This document shows, piece after piece, positions 34,134 through 43,374 of a stretch of 64,000 nucleotides of DNA. The stretch is taken from the NCBI GenBank assembly GCA_017501465.1, contig JAFVWY010000010.1, positions 1-64,000 of the forward strand, in the 5' to 3' direction. Both the position numbers and the translations under genes were made by a program. The stretch's first letter is position 1; every line of letters begins with the position of its first letter. The notes under the pieces were generated by a model, which saw nothing but the letters and a program-made list of their open reading frames with translations, ran no database searches and was not told the DNA's origin. Origin of the DNA: Bacilli bacterium (GTDB lineage: Bacteria > Bacillota_I > Bacilli_A > ML615J-28 > CAG-313).

Positions 34134-35755
34134 TAATATTAGGTATTTTAGCCTTTGTATTAATCCTAGGTATTATAGTTCTTATTCATGAAGGGGGACA
34201 TTTTTTACTTGCTAGAAAAGCTGGTATTTTATGTTATGAATTCTCAATCGGGATGGGCCCTTTAATTTGGCAAAAGAAAGTTGGCGAAACTTCTTACTCT
34301 ATAAGACTAATTCCTATCGGTGGTTATGTATCAATGGCGGGTGAAGAAGTTGAATCTAATCCTTTGAATGGATATGAATATGTTAAACTAAGCTTTGATG
34401 ATGATGGTTTAGTAACAGAAATGTATGCGGTTAAAGATTTAGAAAACAAATTCCCTCAAGACCAAAATAAAGATGAATTTTACAAAATTGTAAGCTCTAA
34501 TTTAGTTGGTACTAAAGAAGAACTACCAGGCGAATTATTTATTACTATTGAAAAAGATGGTGAAACTTTTAGCTATGAAGTTAAAAGAGATGCTATGGTT
34601 AGATTTAGTAAAAAAGAAGCTTTTCAAATTGCACCTTTTAATAGACTATTTATTAATAAAACATTATTACAAAGATTTTTAGCAGTATTTGCTGGACCTT
34701 TTATGAACTTTGTTCTTGCTTGGTTTGTCTTCTTTATTCTAGGACTTTGTATGGGCTATTCTGATACTTCAACAACTATTTTAGGTGAAGTTAGTCCAAA
34801 TACGCCTGCTTTTGTAGCTGGACTTAGAGAAGGAGATAAAATTTTATCTGTTGGTGATTCTGAGCAATTTAAAGATTGGGAAGATTTGTCAAATGCTTTA
34901 GATAAATACGCAGAAGGTGAAAATTTCACAGGTACAGTCACTGTTCATTATGAAAGAGACGGAGTTAAAGCAGTTGCAACTGTTAATCCATTAGTATACG
35001 TTCAATCTGCTTATTTATATTTCCCTGCTGATGGAACTAATGATTTAATAATTGCTGCATTCCCTAATGATAATGAGGAAACACCATCTTATAAAGCGGG
35101 TCTTAGAGATCAAGATAAACTATATTCTGTAATTAATGAAAAAGGGGAAGAGCACATCTTTACATCAAGAAGTGATGTATTAAATTATTTTAATGTAGGT
35201 GCGGGTACTGACTCTTCTAAATTTAAGTTTAAAGTTGAAAGAAACGGTGAAATAGTTACTACAGATGTTATTGAAACATATAAAAAACAAATTTTTGTTG
35301 ACCAAGGTGTTGAAGTTTGTCGCGTTCAATTAGGTATTTCACCAAATGTCACTAGAAATATAGGCAGAGTGATTATTGAACCATTTAAAGAAGTAGGTAG
35401 AAGTTGTACAGTTATTTTTAAAACTTTAGGTGCGTTATTTACTAAAGACTCTGGTTTAAGTATTAAAGACTTAAGTGGACCTGTTGGCATCGCAACAGCG
35501 ACAGTTTCAATTGTTGAACAAGGATTACCATCATTATTAAATTGGTTAGCAATTTTAAGTGTTAATATTGGATTTATGAATATTATTCCACTTCCAGCTT
35601 TAGATGGTGGAAGACTTGCCTTTATTGGATATGAAGCAATTACAAAGAAAAAAGCAAATCCAAAAGTTGAAAATATCATACATTCTATTGGATTTATTCT
35701 ATTAATGTTATTATTTGTTTTTGTAGCATTTAATGATGTATTTAGACTATTCTAA
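34130..35755 (+). CDS. rseP: Site-2 intramembrane zinc metalloprotease RseP/RasP
   Basis: 541 aa, longer than the usual near-420. The zinc site HEGGH (residues 21-25) lies in the first membrane span. A long insert (about 75-165) precedes the second span, PDZ-type regions follow, and the C-terminal part holds the second metal motif PLPALDGGR with the last spans. It cleaves membrane anti-sigma factors and signal-peptide remnants in the bilayer. The start overlaps dxr by 4 nt with AAGGAGG just upstream. Confidence 0.92.
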   Translation: MIILGILAFVLILGIIVLIHEGGHFLLARKAGILCYEFSIGMGPLIWQKKVGETSYSIRLIPIGGYVSMAGEEVESNPLNGYEYVKLSFDDDGLVTEMYAVKDLENKFPQDQNKDEFYKIVSSNLVGTKEELPGELFITIEKDGETFSYEVKRDAMVRFSKKEAFQIAPFNRLFINKTLLQRFLAVFAGPFMNFVLAWFVFFILGLCMGYSDTSTTILGEVSPNTPAFVAGLREGDKILSVGDSEQFKDWEDLSNALDKYAEGENFTGTVTVHYERDGVKAVATVNPLVYVQSAYLYFPADGTNDLIIAAFPNDNEETPSYKAGLRDQDKLYSVINEKGEEHIFTSRSDVLNYFNVGAGTDSSKFKFKVERNGEIVTTDVIETYKKQIFVDQGVEVCRVQLGISPNVTRNIGRVIIEPFKEVGRSCTVIFKTLGALFTKDSGLSIKDLSGPVGIATATVSIVEQGLPSLLNWLAILSVNIGFMNIIPLPALDGGRLAFIGYEAITKKKANPKVENIIHSIGFILLMLLFVFVAFNDVFRLF

Positions 35756-35771
35756 AAGAAGGTAAATTAAG

Positions 35772-35984
35772 TTGTATTTAGAAATTAGTTATTTGATTTT
35801 GTTTTTAGCAGGTTTTTTAATCTTTTTTAAAATAATTAAAGATTCCAATTTTCCTAAAATATTTAAGGCCGGCAAAACAAATTCTATAGTCATTGCTTCT
35901 ATCTTAATTTCAATAATTTGTTCATATTTGTTTACTAGTGCAATTATGAAATTTATTGAAGTGATTATATCAATTGTAAAATAA
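35772..35984 (+). CDS. DUF1146-like small membrane protein
   Basis: 70 aa starting with TTG; GAAGG lies 10 nt before. Two membrane segments (5-20 and 37-54) flank a short basic loop KIFKAGKTNS, the plan of the DUF1146/YwzB family. It lies 16 nt after rseP and is probably the last gene of that operon. The function is unknown. Identification rests on size and pattern only. Confidence 0.5.
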   Translation: MYLEISYLILFLAGFLIFFKIIKDSNFPKIFKAGKTNSIVIASILISIICSYLFTSAIMKFIEVIISIVK

Positions 35985-36017
35985 AAGATAAATAAAGAAA
36001 TTTATTTATCTTTTTTT
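35984..36017 (+). terminator. Terminator of the uppS-rseP operon
   Basis: Stem AAAGATAAATAAA/TTTATTTATCTTT, GAAA loop, T run. Confidence 0.88.
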
Positions 36018-36062
36018 GTATAAAAGTATTTTTATTATCCATACTAACTATGAGGTGATAAA

Positions 36063-36722
36063 ATGAAGAAAATGTCGAAAAAGCTTGGCCAAAATAAGTT
36101 TCAATTTTTCTTTTTTGTGGGAATTTTATCCTTTGTTTTAATTGCATTAGTAATTGCAGCGGCAACGCCTGTTACTGATGATACGCCAAATGATGATGAT
36201 GTAATTAATGATAACAACCAAAATGATGATGTGGTTGATTCAACTCCTACAATTACAGATGTAGAAGAAGAATTCATTATTCCATTGTCTAATGAATTAG
36301 AATATCTTGTTACTAGAAAGTTTTATGAAAAAGATGCAAGTACTACTGATCAAGAAAAAGCCTTGATTAAGTATGGAACTACCTTTAGAACTAGTGATGG
36401 AACATCTTATGCACTAGTTAATAATGAAAATTTTGATGTAGTTGCATGTTTTAGTGGTAAAGTGATTGATGTTAAAGAACATCCACTATATAGTAACTAT
36501 GTTGTTATCGAACATGACAACGACATTAAAACATATTACTATGGATTGTCTGAAGTAGTAGTTAGTGTAGGTATGGAAGTTGAACAAAATATGAAAATTG
36601 GCGTAAGTGGAACCACAGAATTAGATAGTGAAGCAGGGAATCACGTTTATCTAAAAGTTGAAAAGAATGGAAAAAAGCTAAATCCTGAAAAATTAACAGG
36701 TAAGAAAATAAGTGAAATATAA
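36063..36722 (+). CDS. spoIIQ: SpoIIQ-like degenerate M23/LytM protein
   Basis: 219 aa. One N-terminal membrane span (about 14-35), an Asp/Asn-rich linker (about 38-60), then a LytM/M23-fold domain. VTRKFYEKDASTTDQEKAL and FDVVACFSGKVIDVKEHPL ... YVVIEHDNDIKTYYYGLSEV follow Bacillus SpoIIQ closely. The metallopeptidase His and Asp of the first motif are missing (TFRTSDGTSYA) and the second motif reads NHVYL, so it is probably not catalytic. In spore formers SpoIIQ joins SpoIIIAH across the forespore septum. TGAGGTG precedes the ATG. Confidence 0.72.
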   Translation: MKKMSKKLGQNKFQFFFFVGILSFVLIALVIAAATPVTDDTPNDDDVINDNNQNDDVVDSTPTITDVEEEFIIPLSNELEYLVTRKFYEKDASTTDQEKALIKYGTTFRTSDGTSYALVNNENFDVVACFSGKVIDVKEHPLYSNYVVIEHDNDIKTYYYGLSEVVVSVGMEVEQNMKIGVSGTTELDSEAGNHVYLKVEKNGKKLNPEKLTGKKISEI

Positions 36723-36725
36723 TAA

Positions 36726-36760
36726 ATAAGCTACTAACATTTGGTTAGTAGTTTATTTAT
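36726..36760 (+). terminator. Terminator after the SpoIIQ-like gene
   Basis: 13-bp stem (one G-T pair) ATAAGCTACTAAC/GTTAGTAGTTTAT, loop ATTTG. Confidence 0.85.
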
Positions 36761-36791
36761 TTTTATATTGTAAATATTTTTTTACAAGTGT

Positions 36792-36820
36792 TTGACTTTT
36801 AAAATAGTTGGGCGTATAAT
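36792..36820 (+). promoter_or_regulatory. Promoter of typA
   Basis: TTGACT - 17 bp - TATAAT, strong sigmaA type. Confidence 0.82.
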
Positions 36821-36846
36821 TTAAAAGTAAAAATGAGGTAACAACT

Positions 36847-38667
36847 ATGAATATTAAGAATATTGCAATTATCGCACACGTTGATCATGGAAAAACAACA
36901 CTTGTTGATACTTTATTACAAGCATCATCAACTTTTAGAGAAAATGAAGTAAGAGAAAAACGAGTAATGGATTCTAACGATTTAGAAAAAGAAAGAGGCA
37001 TTACTATTCTTGCTAAAAATACTGCAATTAATTATAAGGATTATCGTATTAATATTTTAGATACACCAGGACATGCGGATTTCTCTGGTGAGGTTGAACG
37101 TATTATGGGTATGGTTGATGGCGTTTTATTACTTGTTGATGCTTATGAAGGCACTATGCCTCAAACAAGATTTGTATTAAAAAAAGCTTTAGAAAATAAG
37201 TTAAAAACGATTGTTGTTATAAATAAAGTTGACAGAGAATTTGCAAATCCTAATCGTGCTGTTGATGAAGTGTTAGATTTGTTTATTGAGCTAGGTGCGG
37301 ATGATGAACAATTAGAGTTTCCTGTCGTATATGCATCTGCAATAAAGAATACTTGTAGCTTATCAGCTAATGTGGAAGATCAAAAAGAGGGAATGGAACC
37401 ACTTCTTGATATGATTTTAAAAGAAATTCCAGATCCTCAAGTAGATATTAATGGTATATTTCAGTTTCAACCAGCCTTACTTGATTATAATGATTATGTT
37501 GGACGCCTTGGAATTGGTAGAATTACTAAAGGTAGTATAAAAGTTGGTGATACTGTTAATTGCATTAGAGTGGACGGTTCAATTAAATCATTTAAAATAC
37601 AAAAATTATTAGGTTTTATTGGTTTAAAAAGGGTAGAAATTTTTGAAGGTTTTGCAGGAGATATTGTTGGTATAGCTGGTCTTGCTGATATCTTTGTTGG
37701 TGAAACAATTACAAAAGGCGGCCTAGAAGAAAGACTCCCTTTAATAAATATTAGTGAACCTACAGTTCAAATGAATTTTGGAACAAATACATCCCCTTTT
37801 AGTGGACAAGAAGGACAATTTGTAACTGCTAGAAAAATTGAAGACTATTTATTCAAGGAAACAGAAAAAGATGTAAGTTTAAGAGTTGAAAGAATTGGTG
37901 GAAAAGAAGAATGGATAGTATCTGGTCGCGGAGAACTTCATTTAAGCATTTTAATTGAAAATATGCGTCGTCTTGGCTATGAATTCCATGTATCTCGTCC
38001 AAGAGTTATTCAAAAAGAAATTGATGGAAAAATTTGTGAACCATATGAAGATTTACAAATTGATTGTCCAAGTGAATATATAGGTTCTGTTATCGAAATG
38101 TTAGGAACTAAACATGGCGAACTAATTACTATGAATACTTATGAAAATCAAACAAGATTAATTTATATCATACCATCACGAGGATTAATTAGTTTTAATA
38201 CTGACTTTATGACAGCTACTCATGGTTATGGTATTATGAGTCATTCTTTTTTAGAGTATCGTCCTAAAGAAAATATTGGATTCTTAGGCAGAAAATTAGG
38301 TGCGTTAGTTTCTAGCCACACAGGTCCTGCTACTTCATATGCTTGTGGTCAAATTGAAGATCGTGGTGAATTATTAATTGAACCAGGAACTGAAGTTTAT
38401 GAAGGTATGATTGTTGGTATTTGTAATCGAGAAGAAGACCTTGCCGTTAATATTACAAGAGAAAAACAACAAACTAACCAAAGAAGTTCAACAAAAGATA
38501 ATACTGTTGTTCTAAAAAGACCACGGACTATGTCTTTAGAAAATTATTTAGAATTTATTAATGATGATGAATTAGTAGAAGTAACTCCTAAATCAATTAG
38601 AGTTCGAAAAGTTATTTTAAATACTAATGATCGTAAAAGATACGATGCTTATCATCCTAAGAAGTAG
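36847..38667 (+). CDS. typA: Translational GTPase TypA/BipA
   Basis: 606 aa. Translation-factor GTPase motifs: G1 [22 protein letters not shown] and NKVD, followed by EF-Tu domain 2, the EF-G-like domains and the BipA-specific C-terminal part ([17 protein letters not shown]). It binds the ribosome and helps 50S assembly and stress growth. TGAGGT precedes the ATG. The next gene begins 7 nt after its stop. Confidence 0.95.
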   Translation: MNIKNIAIIAHVDHGKTTLVDTLLQASSTFRENEVREKRVMDSNDLEKERGITILAKNTAINYKDYRINILDTPGHADFSGEVERIMGMVDGVLLLVDAYEGTMPQTRFVLKKALENKLKTIVVINKVDREFANPNRAVDEVLDLFIELGADDEQLEFPVVYASAIKNTCSLSANVEDQKEGMEPLLDMILKEIPDPQVDINGIFQFQPALLDYNDYVGRLGIGRITKGSIKVGDTVNCIRVDGSIKSFKIQKLLGFIGLKRVEIFEGFAGDIVGIAGLADIFVGETITKGGLEERLPLINISEPTVQMNFGTNTSPFSGQEGQFVTARKIEDYLFKETEKDVSLRVERIGGKEEWIVSGRGELHLSILIENMRRLGYEFHVSRPRVIQKEIDGKICEPYEDLQIDCPSEYIGSVIEMLGTKHGELITMNTYENQTRLIYIIPSRGLISFNTDFMTATHGYGIMSHSFLEYRPKENIGFLGRKLGALVSSHTGPATSYACGQIEDRGELLIEPGTEVYEGMIVGICNREEDLAVNITREKQQTNQRSSTKDNTVVLKRPRTMSLENYLEFINDDELVEVTPKSIRVRKVILNTNDRKRYDAYHPKK

Positions 38668-38674
38668 GTAAATT

Positions 38675-39481
38675 ATGATTAGAAAATGTTATACTATTAA
38701 TCCTAATAGAACTAAAGAGGAAATCAAGAATTATCAATTTTTATTAGAAAAAGGGATATATCAAGGTGTAGAAATATTTTATCCATATAGAAAAACACTT
38801 GAAGAAATTGAAACTTATAAAAATGCCATTCTTGAATATAATAAAATAAATAATGTAGAATTTGTTTGTCATTTACCATATGGAAATGATTCTAATCTTG
38901 CTACATTAAAAGATATCGATGAAATCATGGATAGATTTAGAAGAGCAATTGATTTTGCAAATGTTTTTGGTGTTAAAAAATTAACATTACATCCAGGTTT
39001 TCATGATTTTTCTGTAGATAGAACTAAAGCAATTAAACTTGCTGCAGAACATATTAAACAATTATGTCAATATGCCAGTCAATATAATATGTATATTATG
39101 TTGGAAAATTTAATTAGTGATAATGAATTAATGCGCACAACTGATGAGTATTTTGAGTTAAAAGATTTGATTAGTGAAAAAAATTTAAAATTCATTTTTG
39201 ACGTAGCTCATTTTCATTGTTCTAAATTTTGTAGTAATACTAACGATATCATTACATTCTTACATGCAGTTAAAGATGATTTGATGCATTTACATATCAG
39301 TGATAATGATGGAACAAAAGATATGCATGCAAGAATTGGGGTTGGCATTATAGATTTTAATACTTATTTCAATGAATTAGAAAGAATTGGTTATAAAGGC
39401 TTATATAGTTCAGAAGTTTTATTTAATAGTGCAGATGATTTATTACAAACTGCAATTGATATGGATAACGCAAAAAAATAA
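38675..39481 (+). CDS. Xylose isomerase-like TIM-barrel enzyme
   Basis: 268 aa. It fits the sugar-phosphate isomerase/epimerase-endonuclease IV superfamily. Metal ligands are visible in LHPGFHD, MLENL, FDVAHFHCSKF and LHISDNDG. The substrate is unknown; a sugar epimerase is more likely than AP endonuclease since the EndoIV-specific motifs are not clear. It begins 7 nt after typA, whose TAGGT stop region serves as ribosome site, so it is cotranscribed with it. Confidence 0.75.
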   Translation: MIRKCYTINPNRTKEEIKNYQFLLEKGIYQGVEIFYPYRKTLEEIETYKNAILEYNKINNVEFVCHLPYGNDSNLATLKDIDEIMDRFRRAIDFANVFGVKKLTLHPGFHDFSVDRTKAIKLAAEHIKQLCQYASQYNMYIMLENLISDNELMRTTDEYFELKDLISEKNLKFIFDVAHFHCSKFCSNTNDIITFLHAVKDDLMHLHISDNDGTKDMHARIGVGIIDFNTYFNELERIGYKGLYSSEVLFNSADDLLQTAIDMDNAKK

Positions 39482-39504
39482 GGGTTGTAAAACCCTTATT
39501 TTTT
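39474..39504. terminator. Bidirectional terminator
   Basis: Stem AATAAGGGTT/AACCCTTATT, loop GTAA, between converging genes. Confidence 0.85.
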
Positions 39505-39891
39505 ATGTTCTTTAATATAATTATAGCCAAACAATAAAATAAATGTAAATGACACTATGCCAATAAATAAATAGTTTTTACAAAAGTCAAAAGCTTGCCC
39601 TTTACTAATGGCTTTAAAAAATACTCCTAATGTATAAAAACTAATGATTGAACTAGCCATACAAGAGATAATGTTATAATATTGATTATCATATTTGTAA
39701 TTTAGTAAGCCATATGCCATAATAATTATTGAAATGATAATTGCAACAATATAATCAGAGTTAAAAGAAATATCAGTACCCCATTCATCTTGATATAATT
39801 CAAAACTATTGATGTATAAAATCAAACTAATTACAAACATTGAAAAACCAGCTATACCTATTAATATTGGTTTAATTAATTTGTTCTTCAT
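39496..39891 (-). CDS. Four-span membrane protein downstream of thiT
   Basis: About 131 aa with four hydrophobic segments and no recognised domain. An in-frame ATG at 39909 exists, but GGAGGAG lies just before the ATG at 39891, so the latter is chosen. The gene overlaps the end of thiT by 20 nt and is therefore under the same TPP riboswitch. That context suggests a role connected with thiamine, but nothing in the sequence proves it. Confidence 0.6.
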   Translation of the reverse strand: MKNKLIKPILIGIAGFSMFVISLILYINSFELYQDEWGTDISFNSDYIVAIIISIIIMAYGLLNYKYDNQYYNIISCMASSIISFYTLGVFFKAISKGQAFDFCKNYLFIGIVSFTFILLFGYNYIKEHKK

Positions 39892-40489
39892 TTTTAACTC
39901 CTCCATCATTAGGACTTAATATCTCAGAAAATTTCATTGATATAATTATTAAAATAATAGCATTTATAATAATATTAGGAATCATAAATCCACCGTTATA
40001 TATCAAACTGTAAACCATTGGTCCACCAATATATCCCTCAGGGCATGATGAACTCCAGAAAATTACGCCAGCTAAATAGTGACTAAGTAGTTTTAATAAT
40101 CCACCTAATACTACAGCAATGATCAAAAAAGTAATTTTTTGTTTTTGAGTTTGGGCTTTTTGATACTTGTTTTTAAATAATCCAGCACAAGCCACAAGAG
40201 GATATGCGATTATATAGTCTAGTAATAATTGTAAAATCATCATATACCAAGAGTTTGCACTTAAATATAATCCGCCTAGTAGTTGTAAAAAACTTAGGAT
40301 TAATCCTGATAGTAAGCCTGCTTTAAATCCGCGTCTAATAGAAATTATTAGAATTGGAAGCATTGCAATACCAATTGAACCACCATTCGGAAATAGACCT
40401 CTAGTGATTCCGCCTTGAAGCATATCTAAGGCGAAAGCTAGAGCACCGATAATTGCTATTTCAGCGACTATCTTGTTGTTTAATTTCAT
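39872..40489 (-). CDS. thiT: ThiT thiamine-binding S component (ECF transporter)
   Basis: 205 aa, six membrane segments. It matches ThiT/YuaJ: ALDMLQGGITRGLFPNGGSIGIAMLPI near the N terminus and SIRRGFKAGLLSGLILSFLQLLGG. The S component binds thiamine and works with the general EcfA-A'-T module, which is not in this window. AAAGGAGG precedes the ATG. A TPP riboswitch and terminator in the leader show repression by thiamine diphosphate, which confirms the substrate. Confidence 0.92.
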   Translation of the reverse strand: MKLNNKIVAEIAIIGALAFALDMLQGGITRGLFPNGGSIGIAMLPILIISIRRGFKAGLLSGLILSFLQLLGGLYLSANSWYMMILQLLLDYIIAYPLVACAGLFKNKYQKAQTQKQKITFLIIAVVLGGLLKLLSHYLAGVIFWSSSCPEGYIGGPMVYSLIYNGGFMIPNIIINAIILIIISMKFSEILSPNDGGVKNEEQIN

Positions 40490-40503
40490 AACTTGCCTCC
40501 TTT

Positions 40504-40544
40504 AAAATAAAAATCCTTTTTGATCAAAGTAATGTCAAAAAGGA
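40504..40544 (-). terminator. Riboswitch-controlled terminator of thiT
   Basis: On the minus strand TCCTTTTTGA/TCAAAAAGGA forms a hairpin followed by TTTTTATTTT. It lies between the TPP aptamer and the thiT ribosome site. Confidence 0.8.
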
Positions 40545-40562
40545 ATTTAAGGGCAATAAAAA

Positions 40563-40641
40563 AGGTTCCTTACGCTAGCATTACCTAGATCAAGTTATGG
40601 GTCGTTAATTTAATAACCTCTCAGCCGAAGCTCCCCAGTAA
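40563..40641 (-). promoter_or_regulatory. TPP riboswitch (THI element)
   Basis: The minus strand reads ACTGGGGAGC, CTGAGAGG, ACGACCC, ACTTGATCTAGGTAATG and CTAGCGTAAGGAA in order, the conserved parts of the thiamine diphosphate aptamer (P1, P2/J2-3 CUGAGA, P4/P5 GAUC..GUAAUGC.AGCGUA-GGAA). With the downstream terminator it should shut off thiT when TPP is plentiful. Confidence 0.96.
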
Positions 40642-40661
40642 ATTATTTTATTTACCATTTT

Positions 40662-40670
40662 ATTATATCA
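40662..40670 (-). promoter_or_regulatory. Extended -10 promoter of the thiT leader
   Basis: TGATATAAT on the minus strand, about 20 nt before the aptamer. Confidence 0.65.
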
Positions 40671-40674
40671 CTAA

Positions 40675-40707
40675 AAAATAAAAAAATCTACTTAAATGTA
40701 GATTTTT
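40675..40707 (-). terminator. Terminator after udk
   Basis: Minus-strand stem AAAAATCTAC/GTAGATTTTT, followed by a T run. Confidence 0.8.
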
Positions 40708-41332
40708 ATTTGTTTTGAGCATGTTTTAAAAGAGAACGAATCTTAGTGCTTAATACATCAATTGCAACTTCATTTTTACCACCTTCAGGAACGATAATAT
40801 CAGCATGTCTTTTAGATGGTTCTACAAATGTATGATGCATTGGTCTAACTGTTGTTAAATATTGATTCACAACACTTTGAATTGTTCTACCACGATCTTC
40901 AATATCTCTTTTTAGACGTCTAATAAATCTAATATCATCTGGTGTATCGACATAGATTTTCATGTCAAATAGATTAATTAGTTCGGGATATGCAAAAATC
41001 ATGATGCCCTCAATAATTAAAACATCAGATGGTTCTACTAATTCTGTTTCTTCACTTCTTACAGAATAGACAAAGTCATAAATGGGTTTATTAATAGATT
41101 TGCCTTGTTTTAATGCTTCAATATGTTCAATTAAAAGGGTAATATCAATTGAGTCAGGATGGTCGAAATTGATTTTTCTTCTTTCTTCTAAAGATTTATC
41201 ACGAGCGTCTTTATAATAATCATCAAGACGTAACATTGCAACTTTGCCATAAGGTTCTGAAATTTTCTTTAGTTTTTTTGCAATTGTTGTTTTACCTGAT
41301 GCGGTTCCTCCTGCAATGCCTATTATTTTCAT
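40706..41332 (-). CDS. udk: Uridine/cytidine kinase Udk
   Basis: 208 aa. P-loop GGTASGKTT (residues 8-16), LDDYYKD, NFDHPDSID, a YDF-containing stretch and RRLKRDIEDRGR are characteristic of uridine kinase. It phosphorylates uridine and cytidine to monophosphates in the pyrimidine salvage route. GGAGG precedes the ATG. Monocistronic, with a -10 TATGAT around 41355 on the minus strand and its own terminator. Confidence 0.93.
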   Translation of the reverse strand: MKIIGIAGGTASGKTTIAKKLKKISEPYGKVAMLRLDDYYKDARDKSLEERRKINFDHPDSIDITLLIEHIEALKQGKSINKPIYDFVYSVRSEETELVEPSDVLIIEGIMIFAYPELINLFDMKIYVDTPDDIRFIRRLKRDIEDRGRTIQSVVNQYLTTVRPMHHTFVEPSKRHADIIVPEGGKNEVAIDVLSTKIRSLLKHAQNK

Positions 41333-41405
41333 AATATTACCTCCTAAAAGCTAGAACTATCATACCATAATTACAAAATAAAATAAATTAAAAAAATAAT
41401 ATAAA

Positions 41406-41434
41406 TTTACAAATTTTGACTTTTTTGGTATAAT
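41406..41434 (+). promoter_or_regulatory. Promoter of the serine hydrolase operon
   Basis: TTTACA - 17 bp - TATAAT with TGG before it (extended -10). Confidence 0.65.
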
Positions 41435-41460
41435 TTTAAAGGGAAGTAGGATGATGTTTT

Positions 41461-42573
41461 ATGAAATATACTATATCAAAAGAAGATTTTTTTAATATTT
41501 GCCAAGAGTATGATATTGTTGGTGGTAATATTGTTGTTGTCGATCATAATGAAATGGTAACTTACCAATATGGTTTAATGGATAAAGAAGATAATGTTGC
41601 AACAAAGGATACTACAATATATCGAATAGCTTCCATTTCTAAAACAGTTCTTGCAATAGGAGCAATGAAGTTAGTTGAAATGGGTTTATTGAATCTAGAC
41701 GAAGACATTAGTACATATCTTGGTTTCAAAGTTAGAAATCCAAAATTTCCGGATAAGATAATTACTACTAGAATGTTAATGACACAAACATCTTCAATTA
41801 CTGATGGATTTGAAGATGAGGATATTACTAATGTTGATCGATTTGACGGATATAATGGGGTGAATGGTAGAAGTTTGAATTTACCTTTAGAAACTTTATT
41901 AGTACCAAATGATTCTATTTATTATACTGATTTAACATTTAGTGATTATGAACCTGGAACTAATTTTATTTATAGTAATTTTGGATGTGGAATATTGGCT
42001 TGTATTATGGAAAAAGTCGCTAATCAAAATTACGATGATTTTATGAAAGAACACATCTTTGACAAGTTAGGATTAGATGCAAGTTATTATGCATATAACA
42101 TAAAACATCAAGATATGATAGCTAGTTTATATAGTGGTGAAAGAGTAAATAGAGGTGTTAATTTTCCAAAACGGGCTTATAAAAAAGCACCAATTGGTCA
42201 AAGCTATTTAGGTCCGGCTGGAGGTTTATTTATTAAACCACTGGATCTTGCTAAAATAATGCAAAGTTTTTGGAAAAAAGAATATCAAGTATTAAAAGAT
42301 GAAACCATTAAAAAAATGATGGAAATCAATTGGGTAGGCAGTGCTGATGAATATAAAAAGAAAGCTCTACAATTAATGGTGATTGAAGATATTGTCCCAA
42401 TAACTTTATATGGACACTTTGGTTCAGCTTATGGGCTTAGAAGTATGATGTTCTTCAATAAAGAATTGGAAACTGGTGTATGTTTCATGACAAATGGCAT
42501 AACATCACCAAAAAGAAAAGATTTAATTCCAGCTATTCATTACGATATAATTACTAAAATTTGGGGTAAATAA
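41461..42573 (+). CDS. Beta-lactamase-fold serine hydrolase (class C type)
   Basis: 370 aa. Penicillin-binding/class C hydrolase motifs: SISK (SxxK, nucleophile Ser near residue 58), YSN near 176 and HFGSAYG in place of KTG near 319. No signal peptide or membrane span is seen, so it is probably a cytosolic esterase or D-amino peptidase rather than a cell-wall enzyme. It leads a three-gene unit: the nuclease lipoprotein ATG follows its stop directly. The substrate is unknown. Confidence 0.78.
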   Translation: MKYTISKEDFFNICQEYDIVGGNIVVVDHNEMVTYQYGLMDKEDNVATKDTTIYRIASISKTVLAIGAMKLVEMGLLNLDEDISTYLGFKVRNPKFPDKIITTRMLMTQTSSITDGFEDEDITNVDRFDGYNGVNGRSLNLPLETLLVPNDSIYYTDLTFSDYEPGTNFIYSNFGCGILACIMEKVANQNYDDFMKEHIFDKLGLDASYYAYNIKHQDMIASLYSGERVNRGVNFPKRAYKKAPIGQSYLGPAGGLFIKPLDLAKIMQSFWKKEYQVLKDETIKKMMEINWVGSADEYKKKALQLMVIEDIVPITLYGHFGSAYGLRSMMFFNKELETGVCFMTNGITSPKRKDLIPAIHYDIITKIWGK

Positions 42574-43374
42574 ATGAAAAAGTTTTTAACATTTTTTGTT
42601 ACACTTATTTTTTGTATTTTTTTAACTAGTTGTGAATATCCAAATAAGGATAATGTAACTAGAGTTAGACTTCCTGATTTAACAGGAATGACTAGAAGTG
42701 AAATTGAAGAAAAGATGGATAGTCTAAATTTAAGATTTTCTTTTGGTTTTAAACATATAGAATATTACGGAAGTAGTATGTATGATCAATTTGTAGAATA
42801 TGGTAATGGTTTTGAAGCTGGTGATAGAGTTGATATTAATACTTTCTTGTATATATTTACAACAGCACTTCCACTACCTAGTGAAAAAATTGTCGATTTA
42901 GAGATGAATTTTGACTATGAGGGGAAAACTTTTTTAGAAGACGGAATTGAAAAAGTAACGCTTGCGAGAAGTATTGATGGCGACACTGCACACTTTTATA
43001 CTACAGATGGTAGTTATATTAAAGTTCGATTTTTAGGAATTGATACCCCAGAATCAACGATGGAACATGAGGCTTGGGGAAAAGCAGCATCTAATTTTAC
43101 TAAAAATTTATTAGAAAATGCAGAAACTATAGTAATTGAAGCAGAAGGGAATATGACTGATACATATGGCAGATATTTAGCATTTGTTTGGGCTGATGGT
43201 GTATTAGTAAATTTAGAAGTAGTACAAAATGGTTACTCAAATTGTAAATTATCTTCTAGTAGTAAATATTTTGATGCTTTATATGAAACAGAACTTGCTA
43301 TTAGTAAAACTGGAAGAAGAGTGTGGGGAGAAATAGATCCAGATTATGATTATGAAAGAAGGGAATTTAAATAA
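42574..43374 (+). CDS. Lipoprotein with PASTA-like and thermonuclease domains
   Basis: 266 aa. Lipobox LTSC (C20) ends the signal peptide. Residues 33-110 look like a PASTA domain (LPDLTGMTRSEIEEKMDSLN). The rest is a staphylococcal-nuclease fold with the catalytic set: SIDGDTAHF, VRFLGIDTPE, and DTYGRYLAFVW (Asp/Arg/Glu residues kept). It should cleave DNA or RNA at the cell surface with Ca2+. Its ATG abuts the hydrolase stop and its stop overlaps the GDPD start (TAATG). Confidence 0.85.
   Translation: MKKFLTFFVTLIFCIFLTSCEYPNKDNVTRVRLPDLTGMTRSEIEEKMDSLNLRFSFGFKHIEYYGSSMYDQFVEYGNGFEAGDRVDINTFLYIFTTALPLPSEKIVDLEMNFDYEGKTFLEDGIEKVTLARSIDGDTAHFYTTDGSYIKVRFLGIDTPESTMEHEAWGKAASNFTKNLLENAETIVIEAEGNMTDTYGRYLAFVWADGVLVNLEVVQNGYSNCKLSSSSKYFDALYETELAISKTGRRVWGEIDPDYDYERREFK

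Noticed and set aside
41416-41434. TTGACT next to TATAAT as a promoter
   Set aside because: Spacing is only 7 bp; TTTACA at 41406 with 17 bp is the correct partner.
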